A stretch of DNA of 64,000 nucleotides from the NCBI RefSeq assembly GCF_018599185.1, contig NZ_JAHFVL010000002.1, positions 248,001-312,000 of the forward strand, in the 5' to 3' direction. The position numbers and the translations under genes were made by a program. Positions 1 through 8,131 of this stretch are shown in pieces. The DNA comes from Rhodanobacter sp. LX-99. GTDB taxonomy: Bacteria > Pseudomonadota > Gammaproteobacteria > Xanthomonadales > Rhodanobacteraceae. The number at the start of each line of letters is the position of its first letter. Within the stretch, counting starts at the first letter, position 1. Below the pieces are notes generated by a model. The model was not told the DNA's origin, made no database searches, and saw only the letters and a program-made list of their open reading frames with translations.

Positions 1-301
1 TGTTCTGGCGCGGGCCGGTGCGGTAATGCACCAGCCGCATGTTCTCGTCGCGGGTCAGCTTGGCCAGTGCGGTTTCCAGCTTGGCCAGTGCATCCCACGC
101 GCCGGTGGCCAGCAGCATCAGCGAAATTTCCGTGCCGATGGTGGAGACGCGCGACTCGGACAGGTTGCAGCCGGCGTCGGCGATGCGCTTGGCCAGCGCC
201 AGCAGCGGCGATTTGGTCGTCGGGGTGAGCGCGTGGATCAGCAACTGGTTGTCGTTGCCCGCGCGCGTGGAAGCGGAAGAGGGGCCGGGAGAAGGTTTCA
301 A
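1..301 (-). CDS. gcvR: Glycine cleavage system repressor GcvR-like ACT protein (3' part cut by window edge)
   Basis: Reading leftward from a TTG at 301, the translation begins LKPSPGPSS and continues with an ACT-type segment (LLIHALTPTTKSPLLALAKR, then NLSESRVSTIGTEISLML). That pattern is typical of GcvR, an amino-acid-binding partner of GcvA that regulates the glycine cleavage operon. Only about 100 residues are inside the window, so the second ACT domain is not seen. No ATG lies upstream in frame before a long non-conserved stretch. TTG with a weak AGG upstream is the likely start, but this is uncertain. The gene is divergent from dapA. The dapA/gcvR neighbourhood is also seen in related gammaproteobacteria. 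Confidence 0.75.
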   Translation of the reverse strand, partial: MKPSPGPSSASTRAGNDNQLLIHALTPTTKSPLLALAKRIADAGCNLSESRVSTIGTEISLMLLATGAWDALAKLETALAKLTRDENMRLVHYRTGPRQN

Positions 302-363
302 GAGGGTCTGCCTGTGGACGTCAGCCCGCGCGATGCGGAGCCATGAGACTACTCCGGTCGAGC

Positions 364-394
364 TTACTTGCCCCTCTCGCGAGGCGGCAAGTAA
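364..394. repeat. Inverted repeat in the gcvR-dapA divergent promoter region
   Basis: TTACTTGCC (364-372) and GGCAAGTAA (386-394) are perfect 9-bp arms. The 13-nt centre itself contains the palindrome CTCGCGAG. It lies between two divergent genes, so it could be an operator or a transcript hairpin. No factor can be named from the sequence. Confidence 0.5.
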
Positions 395-428
395 CATGCA
401 GGGCTTGCCTTGGTAGCGGAATCGAGTC

Positions 429-1325
429 TTGAACATTCGCGGTAGCATCTGTGCGCTGGCCACCCCGTTCGCGGCCGATGGCGCACTCGACCTGGATGCG
501 TTCGGCCGGTTGCTCGATCATCAATTGGCCGGCGGTACGCAGGCCCTGGTGGTGGCCGGTTCCACCGGTGAGGCGCACATGCTGGAGCACGACGAGTTCG
601 ACCGCCTGCTGGCGTTCGCGCTCGAGCGCGTGGCCGGGCGGGTACCGGTGATCGCCGGCACCGGCGAGGCCGGTACCGCCAAGACGGTTGCGCTGACCCG
701 GCGGGCCAGGACCCTGGGTGCCGATGCGGCGCTGGTGGTGACGCCGTACTACGTGCGCCCGACCCAGGAAGGCCTGCGCCGGCACTTCCTGGAAGTGGCC
801 GAGCACGGCGGCCTGCCGGTACTGCTGTACAACGTGCCGACCCGCACCGGTTGCGACCTGCTGCCGTCGACCGTGGCCGCGCTGCGCGAACATCCGGCGA
901 TCGTCGGGATCAAGGAAGCGCGCGGCGATCGCGAGCGGATTTCGGCGCTGGTGGAACTTGTGCGCGAAGATTTCGTCTATCTGTCCGGCGACGACGGCAG
1001 TGCCGGCGAGGCGATGCTGGCCGGTGCGGCTGGCACCATCTCGGTGGTGGCCAACCTGGTGCCGCAGGCGTTTCGCGCCCTGTGCGACGCGGCCACCGGC
1101 GGCGACCAGGCGGCGACGGCGCGTTGCCAAGCCGCGCTGGAACCGTTGGTGCAGGCGCTCAACTGCGCGCCGAACCCGATCGCGGTCAAGGCCGGCCTGC
1201 CCGTCCTGGGGCTGGGGTTGGCCGTGCCGAGGTTGCCGCTGGTGGAACTGAACGACGGTCCGGATCGCGCCCGATTGCACCAAGCGCTGTCCAGTCTGGC
1301 ATCCTTGGCGACTGCGGCCGGTTGA
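429..1325 (+). CDS. dapA: 4-hydroxy-tetrahydrodipicolinate synthase
   Basis: DapA condenses pyruvate and aspartate semialdehyde in the first committed step of lysine and diaminopimelate synthesis, in the cytoplasm. The 298-residue product has the family's usual length and (beta/alpha)8 layout. Visible motifs are STGEAHML (the substrate-binding GTTGE-type loop), YNVPTRTG (the Tyr and Arg of the active site) and GIKEARGD, whose Lys forms the Schiff base with pyruvate. The start is a TTG giving NIRGSICALATPF, which aligns with the normal N-terminus. No ATG is available nearby, and a weak GGA lies 8 nt upstream. bamC follows 33 nt downstream. Confidence 0.95.
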   Translation: MNIRGSICALATPFAADGALDLDAFGRLLDHQLAGGTQALVVAGSTGEAHMLEHDEFDRLLAFALERVAGRVPVIAGTGEAGTAKTVALTRRARTLGADAALVVTPYYVRPTQEGLRRHFLEVAEHGGLPVLLYNVPTRTGCDLLPSTVAALREHPAIVGIKEARGDRERISALVELVREDFVYLSGDDGSAGEAMLAGAAGTISVVANLVPQAFRALCDAATGGDQAATARCQAALEPLVQALNCAPNPIAVKAGLPVLGLGLAVPRLPLVELNDGPDRARLHQALSSLASLATAAG

Positions 1326-1358
1326 CGGTTGCCTGACTTACTCACGGAATCCGATTAC

Positions 1359-1949
1359 ATGAAGAAAACTTCGCTCCTCGTGGCCCTGCCGGCCGTGGCC
1401 CTCAGCGGCCTGCTGCTTTCCGGCTGCGGCGCGTTCCGCTCGCACAAGGCGTGGGACACCGCCGTGCAGGAAGCCCCGCTGGAGATCCCGCCGAGCCTCG
1501 ACCGGCCGTCGACCAGCGACGCGCTGGTGATTCCGCCGCCGGGCGCGAACCAGCCGACCGCCAATGGCGCCACCGCCAGCGTCGGCTCGGCCGGCGGCCA
1601 GATCACCGACGGCTTCGTGCTGGCCGACAGCGTGGACAATGCCTATCGCCGGGTCGGCCAGGTGCTGGAAAGCGGCAACCTGGGCGAGGTGGCCGGCCAT
1701 GACGACGCCACGCACAGCTACACGCTGAATGTTTCCGACGCCATGGTTCAACAGAAGAAGAAAGGTTTCTTCGGCCGCCTGTTCGGGCGCGACAAGGGCA
1801 GCTCCGTGCGTGCTCCGGGCGCCGGTTCGCACCAGGTGCAGATCAGCGTCAACGGCAGCGGCACGGCGGCCAGCGAGATACGCGCCGAAGGCAATGCAGC
1901 GGCCGTGGGCAAAGTGATCGACGCGTTGAAGTCGCGCCTGGGCGGCTGA
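1359..1949 (+). CDS. bamC: Outer membrane assembly lipoprotein BamC-like
   Basis: BamC is an accessory lipoprotein of the BAM complex that inserts outer-membrane beta-barrel proteins. The ATG at 1359 gives a lipoprotein signal MKKTSLLVALPAVALSGLLL ending in lipobox LSGC with Cys23. It is followed by the LEIPPSLDRP segment that resembles the BamC lasso region bound to BamD. The rest is one small folded domain. At 196 aa it is much shorter than the roughly 340-aa E. coli protein and appears to keep only part of the helix-grip region. An in-frame upstream start at 1329 would spoil the signal peptide. The dapA-bamC order is conserved in gammaproteobacteria, which supports the call. Confidence 0.75.
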   Translation: MKKTSLLVALPAVALSGLLLSGCGAFRSHKAWDTAVQEAPLEIPPSLDRPSTSDALVIPPPGANQPTANGATASVGSAGGQITDGFVLADSVDNAYRRVGQVLESGNLGEVAGHDDATHSYTLNVSDAMVQQKKKGFFGRLFGRDKGSSVRAPGAGSHQVQISVNGSGTAASEIRAEGNAAAVGKVIDALKSRLGG

Positions 1950-1959
1950 TCCCCGGGCG

Positions 1960-2010
1960 GCACCCACAAAAAGAACGCCGCCTTCAGGGCGGCGTTCTTT
2001 TTGTGGGTGC
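1960..2010. terminator. Bidirectional terminator between bamC and fdxA
   Basis: This is a perfect 23-bp stem (1960-1982 with 1988-2010) around a 5-nt loop. The arms contain a GC block flanked by A-run and T-run, so a U-tract follows the GC stem in both directions. It sits between convergent bamC and fdxA and would stop both transcripts. Confidence 0.9.
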
Positions 2011-2016
2011 GTGAAC

Positions 2017-2340
2017 TCAGCGCTGCAGCAGTTCGAGCTTGTCCGGCTTGCCTTCCCACGCCTTGGCGTCGGGCAGGGCGTCCTTGCGTTCGGTGATCAC
2101 CGGCCAGTCTTTAGCCAGTTCGGCATTCAGCGCCACGAACCCTTCCTGGCCGGCCGGCACGTCGTCTTCCGGATAGATCGCGTTGATCGGGCACTCCGGT
2201 TCGCACAGGGTGCAGTCGATGCACTCGTCCGGATCGATCACCAGGAAATTGGGGCCTTCGTGGAAGGCGTCGACCGGGCAGACCTCGACGCAATCGGTGT
2301 ACTTGCACTTGATGCAGTTGTCGATGACAACGAAGGTCAT
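2017..2340 (-). CDS. fdxA: 7Fe ferredoxin FdxA (3Fe-4S / 4Fe-4S)
   Basis: This is a small cytoplasmic electron carrier of the Azotobacter FdI type. The 107-aa protein has Cys at 9, 12, 17, 21, 40, 43, 46 and 50. The arrangement gives one 3Fe-4S site (C9, C17, C50) and one 4Fe-4S site (C21, C40, C43, C46), where C12 is the usual non-ligand Cys. After the two-cluster core comes the roughly 50-residue C-terminal tail typical of FdxA. It is convergent with bamC. The physiological partner cannot be told from context. Confidence 0.93.
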   Translation of the reverse strand: MTFVVIDNCIKCKYTDCVEVCPVDAFHEGPNFLVIDPDECIDCTLCEPECPINAIYPEDDVPAGQEGFVALNAELAKDWPVITERKDALPDAKAWEGKPDKLELLQR

Positions 2341-2513
2341 GGGTGGTTTCGGCCTGCTTGTGGGAAGTGGTCAGACGACCCGGTAAATCAGCGCGTCGGC
2401 TTTTGTGAAAAGTGCGGCCATGGATGGCCGCTTTTGATCCAGCCAGTGGCGCCGAGCTGCACGTTGGCGCTGGCCGGCCCAACTGGAGCAATCACGGAAG
2501 ATTGCAAAAGCAA

Positions 2514-2589
2514 TGGTGCTCCCTACGAGACTCGAACTCGTGTTCCCGCCTTGAGAGGGCAGTGTCCTAGGCCACTAGACGAAGGGAGC
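2514..2589 (-). tRNA. tRNA-Glu (anticodon CTC)
   Basis: The reverse complement folds as a 76-nt cloverleaf with acceptor GCTCCCT/AGGGAGC and an encoded CCA. The TCGTCTAG D-arm start is typical of tRNA-Glu, and the TPsiC arm carries GTTCGAGTC. The anticodon loop is CTCTCAA between stems CTGCC and GGCGG, so the anticodon is CTC, which reads GAG. It is a single gene not near an rRNA operon. Confidence 0.95.
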
Positions 2590-2609
2590 GTTATCCTGTG
2601 AGGCGCGCT

Positions 2610-2637
2610 AGTATAGCGGAATTGTTTCGCCCGGCAA
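2610..2637 (-). promoter_or_regulatory. Sigma-70 promoter of tRNA-Glu
   Basis: On the minus strand TTGCCG (2637-2632) and TATACT (2615-2610) are separated by 16 bp. A GC-rich stretch follows (GCGCGCC), as expected for a stringently controlled tRNA promoter. The first tRNA base is about 20 nt downstream. Confidence 0.75.
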
Positions 2638-2780
2638 TGCTTGGCATGCATCGGCTTGCACCGTTCGAAGCAGACTCCGCCGGTGCACGCGTCCGCGTCC
2701 CCGCGGGACAGATTCGCGGCGCCGCGCGCCGCGATATATTGCAACCCAAGGGCAGCTTCGCCCGCAAGGATTCCGACCGC

Positions 2781-4136
2781 TTGAATCTCGAATCGAGGAC
2801 CGACGCCACGCCGACGCTGCGGGTCATTCCGCGCGACCAGCACATCATCTCGCGCAAGAACATCAGCAAAGCGGCGTTGCGCGTGCTGTACCGCCTGAAC
2901 GAAGCCGGCTACACCGCCTACCTGGTCGGTGGCGCGGTGCGCGACCTGCTGCTGGGGCTGCGGCCGAAGGACTTCGACGTGGCCACCGACGCCACGCCGG
3001 ACGAGGTGAAGAAGCTGTTCCGCAACTGCCGCCTGATCGGCCGCCGCTTCCGGCTGGCCCATGTCGTGTTCGGCCCGGAAATCATCGAGGTGGCCACCTT
3101 CCGCGGCACCGGCGAGGAGGGCGGCGAGGGCGATCGCCACATCATCGACGGCCGCATCGTGCGCGACAACATCTGGGGCACGATCGAGGAGGACGCGGTG
3201 CGCCGCGACTTTCGCGTCAACGCGATGTACTACGACATCAGCGACTTCTCGGTGCGCGACTACGTCGGCGGCATGCAGGATCTCGAGGATCGCGTGCTGC
3301 GCCTGATCGGCGACCCGGACACCCGCTATCACGAGGACCCGGTGCGCATGCTGCGCGCGGCGCGGCTGGCGGCGAAGCTCGGCATGCACATCGATGCCGC
3401 CGCGATGGCGCCGTTCGAGACGCTGGGGCCACTGCTGGCCGATGCCGCGCCGGCGCGGCTGTTCGACGAGTCCCTGAAAATGTTCCTGGCCGGCAACGGC
3501 CTGAAGAGCTTTCGCATGCTGGAGCAGTGCGGCCTGCTGAAGTTCCTGTTCCCGGCCACCGCGCGCGCGCTCAGGCGCGGCGACGAGGCGCTGCGTGCGC
3601 TGGTCGAGCGCGGCCTGGCCAATACCGATGCACGGATCGCCGAGGACAAGTCGGTGACCCCGGCGTTCCTGTTCGCGGTGCTGTTGTGGGGCGAGGTGCG
3701 CGACGTGGCGCACCAGCTGATCGGCCGCGGCGTCGAAGGCAACGAGGCGTGGTCGCGTGCCGCAGCCCAGGTGGTCGGCGAGCAGTGCCAGCGGGTGGCG
3801 ATCCCGCGCCGGTTCACCTTCACCATGGAGGAGATCTGGTCGCTGCAGCCGCGCTTCGAGCAGATCCAGCGCAAACGGGTGTTTCGCCTGATGGCGCACC
3901 CGCGCTTTCGTGCCGCGTTCGACTTCCTGCTGCTGCGCGCCGGCGAGTCGCCGGCAATGCGCGAACTGGGCGAGTGGTGGGCGCATGCGCAACAGCTCCC
4001 GCAGGACGTGCTGGCGGCCGCGCTGCCGGCCGGCGGCGGCAGCGGCGGTGATTACGTGGCGGCGCCGGTAGCCGCCAAGCCGCCGCGTCCGCGCCGGCGG
4101 CGACGCCGGCCGGGCGACAAATCAGGTTCCGCATGA
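2781..4136 (+). CDS. pcnB: Poly(A) polymerase I
   Basis: PcnB adds 3' poly(A) tails that mark bacterial RNAs for decay. The core begins LRVIPRDQHIISRKNISK, the usual PcnB N-terminal signature. It continues with the nucleotidyltransferase motif GGAVRDLLLG then DFDVATDATPDE (the catalytic DxD), RRDFRVNAMYYD, and GDPDTRYHEDPVRMLRAARL of the RNA-binding neck. The Arg/Lys-rich C-terminus ([11 protein letters not shown]) is also typical. The frame is open upstream to 2598, but that part overlaps the tRNA promoter and is not conserved. TTG at 2781 with AAGGA ten bases upstream is the best start and gives 451 aa. It overlaps folK by 4 nt (ATGA). Confidence 0.92.
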   Translation: MNLESRTDATPTLRVIPRDQHIISRKNISKAALRVLYRLNEAGYTAYLVGGAVRDLLLGLRPKDFDVATDATPDEVKKLFRNCRLIGRRFRLAHVVFGPEIIEVATFRGTGEEGGEGDRHIIDGRIVRDNIWGTIEEDAVRRDFRVNAMYYDISDFSVRDYVGGMQDLEDRVLRLIGDPDTRYHEDPVRMLRAARLAAKLGMHIDAAAMAPFETLGPLLADAAPARLFDESLKMFLAGNGLKSFRMLEQCGLLKFLFPATARALRRGDEALRALVERGLANTDARIAEDKSVTPAFLFAVLLWGEVRDVAHQLIGRGVEGNEAWSRAAAQVVGEQCQRVAIPRRFTFTMEEIWSLQPRFEQIQRKRVFRLMAHPRFRAAFDFLLLRAGESPAMRELGEWWAHAQQLPQDVLAAALPAGGGSGGDYVAAPVAAKPPRPRRRRRRPGDKSGSA

Positions 4137-4612
4137 CCCTGGCTTACGTCGCGCTGGGCAGCAATCTCGGCGACCCGCGGCAGCAGTTGCTCGACGCCAT
4201 GGATGCGCTGGCGAACCTGCCCGATACCCGCCTGCTGCAGTGTTCGCGACTGTATCGCACGCCACCGTGGGGCATGCTGGAGCAGCCGCCGTTCATCAAC
4301 GCCGCGGCGGAACTGGATACCGCGTTGTCGCCGCATGCCTTGCTGGATGCCTTGCTGGCGATCGAGCAACGCGCCGGCCGCGTGCGCGCCGAACGCAACG
4401 GCCCGCGCACGCTGGACCTGGACCTGCTGCACGTCGACGGCGTGCAGCTCGCCGACCCGCAACTGACCCTGCCGCACCCGCGCATGGCCGAGCGCGCGTT
4501 CGTGCTGTTGCCCTTGCACGATATTGCGCCCACGCTGCGGCTGCCCGGGCAGGCTACGGTAGCGGAACTGCTCGCCCGGCTCGATCTGGCCGGCTGTGAA
4601 CGCGTGGCTTGA
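4133..4612 (+). CDS. folK: 2-amino-4-hydroxy-6-hydroxymethyldihydropteridine diphosphokinase (HPPK)
   Basis: FolK transfers pyrophosphate from ATP to the pterin in folate synthesis. The 159-aa product has the HPPK start YVALGSNLGDP, the SRLYRTPPWG loop, FINAAAEL, the substrate and Mg-binding GPRTLDLDLL (Asp pair), and LPHPRMAERAFVLLPL. The ATG overlaps the pcnB stop as ATGA, so translation is probably coupled. The pcnB-folK-panBCD order is common in gammaproteobacteria. Confidence 0.95.
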   Translation: MTLAYVALGSNLGDPRQQLLDAMDALANLPDTRLLQCSRLYRTPPWGMLEQPPFINAAAELDTALSPHALLDALLAIEQRAGRVRAERNGPRTLDLDLLHVDGVQLADPQLTLPHPRMAERAFVLLPLHDIAPTLRLPGQATVAELLARLDLAGCERVA

Positions 4613-4667
4613 GCCATCACCGTGGCGCGCCGGATAATCGGCGGCCACCCCCATCCCAGGAATTGCC

Positions 4668-5498
4668 GTGTACGTGCTGAACGCCAGTGTCCCCGACCGC
4701 AAGCCGGTGACCGTGCCAGGCCTGCTTGCGATGAAGGCGCAGGGACGGCGCATCGTGATGCTCACCGCCTACGACGCCAGCTTCGCGTGGCAACTGGAGG
4801 CGGCCGGCGTCGACATCGCTCTGGTCGGCGATTCGCTCGGCATGGTGATCCAGGGCCACGCCAGCACGCTGCCGGTGACGCTGGAGCACATGGTCTACCA
4901 CACCGCCGCGGTGGCGCGCGGGCTGTCCGCCACGCTGCTGGTGGCCGACCTGCCGTTCATGGCCGACCGCGACGTGGCGCATGCGCTGGAAGCCGGTGCG
5001 CGGCTGGTCGGCGAAGCCGGCGCGGCGATGGTGAAGATCGAGGGCGCCGCACCGCACATCCTCGAAGTGATCGCGGCGCTGAACGAGCGCGCGATCCCGG
5101 TCTGCGCGCACCTGGGGCTCACCCCGCAATCGGTGCACAAGTTCGGCGGCTTCCGCATCCAGGGCCGCGAGCAGGCGGCGGCCGACCGCGTGCTGGCCGA
5201 GGCATTGGCGGTGCAGGCGGCCGGGGCGGACCTGCTGGTGATGGAAGGCGTGCCGGTGGAGCTGGGCCAGCGGGTGACCGCGGCGCTGAAAATCCCGGTG
5301 ATCGGCATCGGCGCGGGGCCGCATTGCGACGGCCAGGTGCTGGTGATCCACGACATGCTCGGCATCACCCCGGGCAAGCGGCCGAAGTTCAGCAAGGATT
5401 TCCTGGTCGGGCGCGATTCTGTCGCCGCGGCGATCGCCGCCTACGCCGAGGACGTGCGCAGCGGCGCCTTCCCGGCTCCCGAGCATTGTTTCAACTGA
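4668..5498 (+). CDS. panB: 3-methyl-2-oxobutanoate hydroxymethyltransferase
   Basis: PanB makes ketopantoate from alpha-ketoisovalerate and methylene-THF in pantothenate synthesis. It starts at GTG with CAGGA 6 nt upstream and gives 276 aa. Family motifs are MLTAYDASFA, VGDSLGMVIQGH (Mg-ligand Asp), DLPFMAD, VKIEG, CAHLGLTPQSVH and GIGAGPHCDGQVLV. panC follows after 19 nt. The alpha-ketoisovalerate it uses is also the product of valine transamination. Confidence 0.96.
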   Translation: MYVLNASVPDRKPVTVPGLLAMKAQGRRIVMLTAYDASFAWQLEAAGVDIALVGDSLGMVIQGHASTLPVTLEHMVYHTAAVARGLSATLLVADLPFMADRDVAHALEAGARLVGEAGAAMVKIEGAAPHILEVIAALNERAIPVCAHLGLTPQSVHKFGGFRIQGREQAAADRVLAEALAVQAAGADLLVMEGVPVELGQRVTAALKIPVIGIGAGPHCDGQVLVIHDMLGITPGKRPKFSKDFLVGRDSVAAAIAAYAEDVRSGAFPAPEHCFN

Positions 5499-5517
5499 CC
5501 CGGCGAGTCGACCTCCC

Positions 5518-6363
5518 ATGCAGACCGTACAAGACGTCCCGGCACTGCGTGCCGCGATCCGCGGCTGGCGCGCACAAGGCCAGACGGTGGGCTTCGTGCC
5601 GACGATGGGCAACCTGCACGCCGGTCATCAGTCGCTGATCAAACTGGCGCGGGCGCGCACCGAGCGGGTGGTCGCCAGCGTGTTCGTCAACCCCACCCAG
5701 TTCGGCCCGAACGAGGATTACGACCGCTACCCGCGCACCCTGGTGCAGGACCAGGCGGCACTGGCCGAGCAGGATTGCGACCTGCTGTTCGCACCCGATG
5801 TGGCCACGATGTACCCGTTCGGCCCGGAGCACAGCGTCAGCGTACGCGTGCCGCGGATCACCGACACGCTGGAGGGTGCGCACCGGCCGGGGCATTTCGA
5901 CGGCATGGCCACCGTGGTGTGCAAGCTGTTCAACCTGGTGCAGCCGGACGTGGCGGTGTTCGGCCAGAAGGATTTCCAGCAGCTGAAAGTGGTCGAGCGG
6001 ATGGTGCGCGACCTGGGGCTGCCGGTGAAGGTGGTGGCGGCGCCGATCCTGCGCGCCGACGACGGCCTGGCGCTGAGCTCGCGCAACCAGTACCTGAGTG
6101 CCGAGGAGCGCGCACGTGCACCGCTGATCCACGATACCTTGCAGAAGATGCGCGAATTGCTGGCGCAAGGGCATTCGTGGCAGGCCATCGAGCAGACCGC
6201 CGCCGCGCGGCTGGCGCGGGCGGGTTTCGTGCCCGATTACGTGGCGATCCGCCGCGCCGAGGACCTGGCCGAGCCGGCCGAAGGCGAGCGTGAAGGGCTG
6301 GTGGCGCTGGTCGCGGCCCGCCTGGGCAGCACCCGCCTGATCGACAACTTGCTGTTCGACTGA
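5518..6363 (+). CDS. panC: Pantothenate synthetase
   Basis: PanC joins pantoate and beta-alanine with ATP. The 281-residue protein has the nucleotidyltransferase-fold motifs GFVPTMGNLHAGH (HxGH-type), SVFVNPTQFGPNEDYDRYPR, RPGHFDGMATVV, VFGQKDFQQL and the KMSKS-equivalent SSRNQYLS. It lies between panB and panD in the same orientation. All three genes for converting ketoisovalerate and aspartate to pantothenate are here except ketopantoate reductase (panE). Confidence 0.96.
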   Translation: MQTVQDVPALRAAIRGWRAQGQTVGFVPTMGNLHAGHQSLIKLARARTERVVASVFVNPTQFGPNEDYDRYPRTLVQDQAALAEQDCDLLFAPDVATMYPFGPEHSVSVRVPRITDTLEGAHRPGHFDGMATVVCKLFNLVQPDVAVFGQKDFQQLKVVERMVRDLGLPVKVVAAPILRADDGLALSSRNQYLSAEERARAPLIHDTLQKMRELLAQGHSWQAIEQTAAARLARAGFVPDYVAIRRAEDLAEPAEGEREGLVALVAARLGSTRLIDNLLFD

Positions 6364-6396
6364 GTTGCCCGCATATCGGGGCCGTTGCCGCTGATG

Positions 6397-6425
6397 TTGC
6401 GGTGCAACGTCATCGGTTCGATAAT
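6397..6425 (+). promoter_or_regulatory. Putative sigma-70 promoter upstream of panD
   Basis: TTGCGG (6397-6402) and GATAAT (6420-6425) are spaced by 17 bp, and the panD ATG is 38 nt further on. This would let panD be transcribed apart from panBC. It is a prediction from sequence only. Confidence 0.5.
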
Positions 6426-6463
6426 TGCCGACTTTGCAGGATGTCCCTGCTGGAAAGAATGTC

Positions 6464-6856
6464 ATGCACCTGAACATGCTCAAGGCCAAGATCCACCGCG
6501 CCACGGTGACCCACGCCGAGCTGCATTACGAGGGCTCGATCGCGATCGACGGTCTGCTGCTGGATGCCTCGGGCATCCGCGAGTACGAGCAGATCCACGC
6601 CTGGAACGTCAACAGCGGCCAGCGCTTCGTTACCTACGCGCTGCGCGCCGAGGAAGGCTCGGGCATCATCTCGGTCAACGGCAGCGCGGCACGCAGCGCG
6701 CAAGCGGGCGATGTCGTCATCATCGCGGCCTTCGTGCAGCTGAGCGAGGCGGAACTGGAGCAGTACCAGCCCACCTGCGTCTACATCGCGCCGGGCCCGG
6801 GCAACCGCATCAGCCACACCAACCGTTCCATCCCCAAGCAGATGGCGGCGGCCTGA
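6464..6856 (+). CDS. panD: Aspartate 1-decarboxylase (pyruvoyl-dependent)
   Basis: PanD makes beta-alanine from aspartate. The ATG at 6464 gives [20 protein letters not shown] and then YEGSIAID, with the self-cleavage site Gly24-Ser25 that forms the pyruvoyl group. [16 protein letters not shown] follows. It has 130 aa, as usual for the family. An upstream in-frame start at 6425 would add 13 unconserved residues. The gene is convergent with queG, with only 4 nt between the stops. Confidence 0.96.
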   Translation: MHLNMLKAKIHRATVTHAELHYEGSIAIDGLLLDASGIREYEQIHAWNVNSGQRFVTYALRAEEGSGIISVNGSAARSAQAGDVVIIAAFVQLSEAELEQYQPTCVYIAPGPGNRISHTNRSIPKQMAAA

Positions 6857-6860
6857 GTCC

Positions 6861-7961
6861 TCAGCCGCGCTGTTTCGCCAGCGCCCACGCCACGTGCTCG
6901 CGCACGACCGCCGACGGGTGATCGGCGCGGGCGTCGAGCGCCTCGGCCGCTGCCGCCGACTTCGGCGCGTTGCCCAGCGCCACCGCGATGTTGCGCAGCC
7001 AGCCCTCGTAGCCGGTGCGGCGGATCGCCATGCCTTCGGTGCGCCTGAGGAATTCCTCCTCGCTCCACGCGAACAGCTCGACCAGCTTCGCGCCATCCAG
7101 GCTGTGCCGCGGCGCGAAGTCCGGCTCGGCGGTGATCTGCGCGAACTTGTTCCACGGGCACACCAGCTGGCAGTCGTCGCAACCGAAGATGCGGTTGCCC
7201 ATCGGCGTGCGCAGCTCTTCCGGAATGCTGCCTTTCAGCTCGATCGTGAGGTACGAGATGCAGCGCTTCGCGTCGAGCCGATACGGTCCCAGGATCGCCT
7301 GGGTCGGGCACACCTCGATGCAGCGCGTGCAGCTGCCGCAGTGCGCGCTGGCCGGTGCGTCGACCGGCAGCGGCAGGTCGGTGTACAGCTCGCCGAGGAA
7401 GAAGTACGAGCCGGCGCGGCGGTTGATCAGCACGGTGTGCTTGCCGATCCAGCCCAGCCCCGCGTTGCGCGCCAGCGCCTTCTCCAGCACCGGCGCGGAA
7501 TCCACGTAGGCGCGATAGCCGAAGTCGCCGACCACGCCGTGGATGCGTTCGGCCAGCTTCTGCAGGCGCTGGCGCATCAGCTTGTGGTAGTCGCGCCCCA
7601 GCGCGTAGCGCGACACGTAGCCAGCCTCGGCGTCGCCCAGCACGTCCCAGGCGTTCGCGGTGCCGGGCGGGATGTAGTCCATGCGCACCGAGATCACCCG
7701 CTGCGTGCCCGGCTCCAGTTCGGCCGGGCGGGTGCGCTTGGTGCCATGCCGGGCCATGTATTCCATCTCGCCGTGATGGTCGTCCGCGAGCCAGCGCTGC
7801 AGGTGCTGCTCGTCCTCGCCCAGGTCGGTGCCGCTGATGCCCGCGTCGGCAAAACCCAGCTCGATCGCCCAGCGCTTGATGTCGCGCGCGAGCGCGGGGT
7901 AATCAGGTGCCTGAACGATGGAGTCGGCATCGAAGTTGTCGGTGATGGTGTTCCGCGGCAT
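6861..7961 (-). CDS. queG: Epoxyqueuosine reductase
   Basis: QueG performs the last step of queuosine synthesis on tRNA, reducing epoxyqueuosine with cobalamin and two 4Fe-4S clusters. The 366-aa protein shows the catalytic-region Asp in YVDSAPVLEKALA, GLGWIGKHT, and the ferredoxin-like cluster motifs CGSCTRCIEVCPTQAI and GCDDCQLVCPWNK. A C-terminal HEAT-like segment ends the protein (EGWLRNIAVALGN). It lies on the opposite strand from nnr, an arrangement seen in many gammaproteobacteria, here with mug inserted between them. Confidence 0.95.
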   Translation of the reverse strand: MPRNTITDNFDADSIVQAPDYPALARDIKRWAIELGFADAGISGTDLGEDEQHLQRWLADDHHGEMEYMARHGTKRTRPAELEPGTQRVISVRMDYIPPGTANAWDVLGDAEAGYVSRYALGRDYHKLMRQRLQKLAERIHGVVGDFGYRAYVDSAPVLEKALARNAGLGWIGKHTVLINRRAGSYFFLGELYTDLPLPVDAPASAHCGSCTRCIEVCPTQAILGPYRLDAKRCISYLTIELKGSIPEELRTPMGNRIFGCDDCQLVCPWNKFAQITAEPDFAPRHSLDGAKLVELFAWSEEEFLRRTEGMAIRRTGYEGWLRNIAVALGNAPKSAAAAEALDARADHPSAVVREHVAWALAKQRG

Positions 7962-7982
7962 TTTTCAAATCCACCCGCGTTT

Positions 7983-8120
7983 TCAGGCGCGCGATGTCGG
8001 CATGCGCCGGCGTTCGACGGTCAGTGTATCGCGGGGCCGGATCCAGACCTCTTCCTTCGCAAGCATCTGCTCGTGCGCAGCATTTCGTTCTTTCGGCAAA
8101 GCAATCGGCGGTGCATTCAT
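7983..8120 (-). CDS. Possible small protein downstream of mug (45 aa, unrecognised)
   Basis: A short frame starts at ATG 8120, 11 nt after the mug stop, with AGGA about 9-12 nt upstream. It encodes MNAPPIALPKERNAAHEQML followed by a basic tail. Spacing suggests translational coupling with mug, but no family is recognised. It may equally be non-coding leader sequence before queG. Confidence 0.3.
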   Translation of the reverse strand: MNAPPIALPKERNAAHEQMLAKEEVWIRPRDTLTVERRRMPTSRA

Positions 8121-8131
8121 GGCGTGCGATC

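Noticed and set aside
321..1283. Long minus-strand frame opposite dapA
   Set aside because: It is antisense to dapA, rich in Arg, Gln and His from high-GC codon mirroring, and has no family features.
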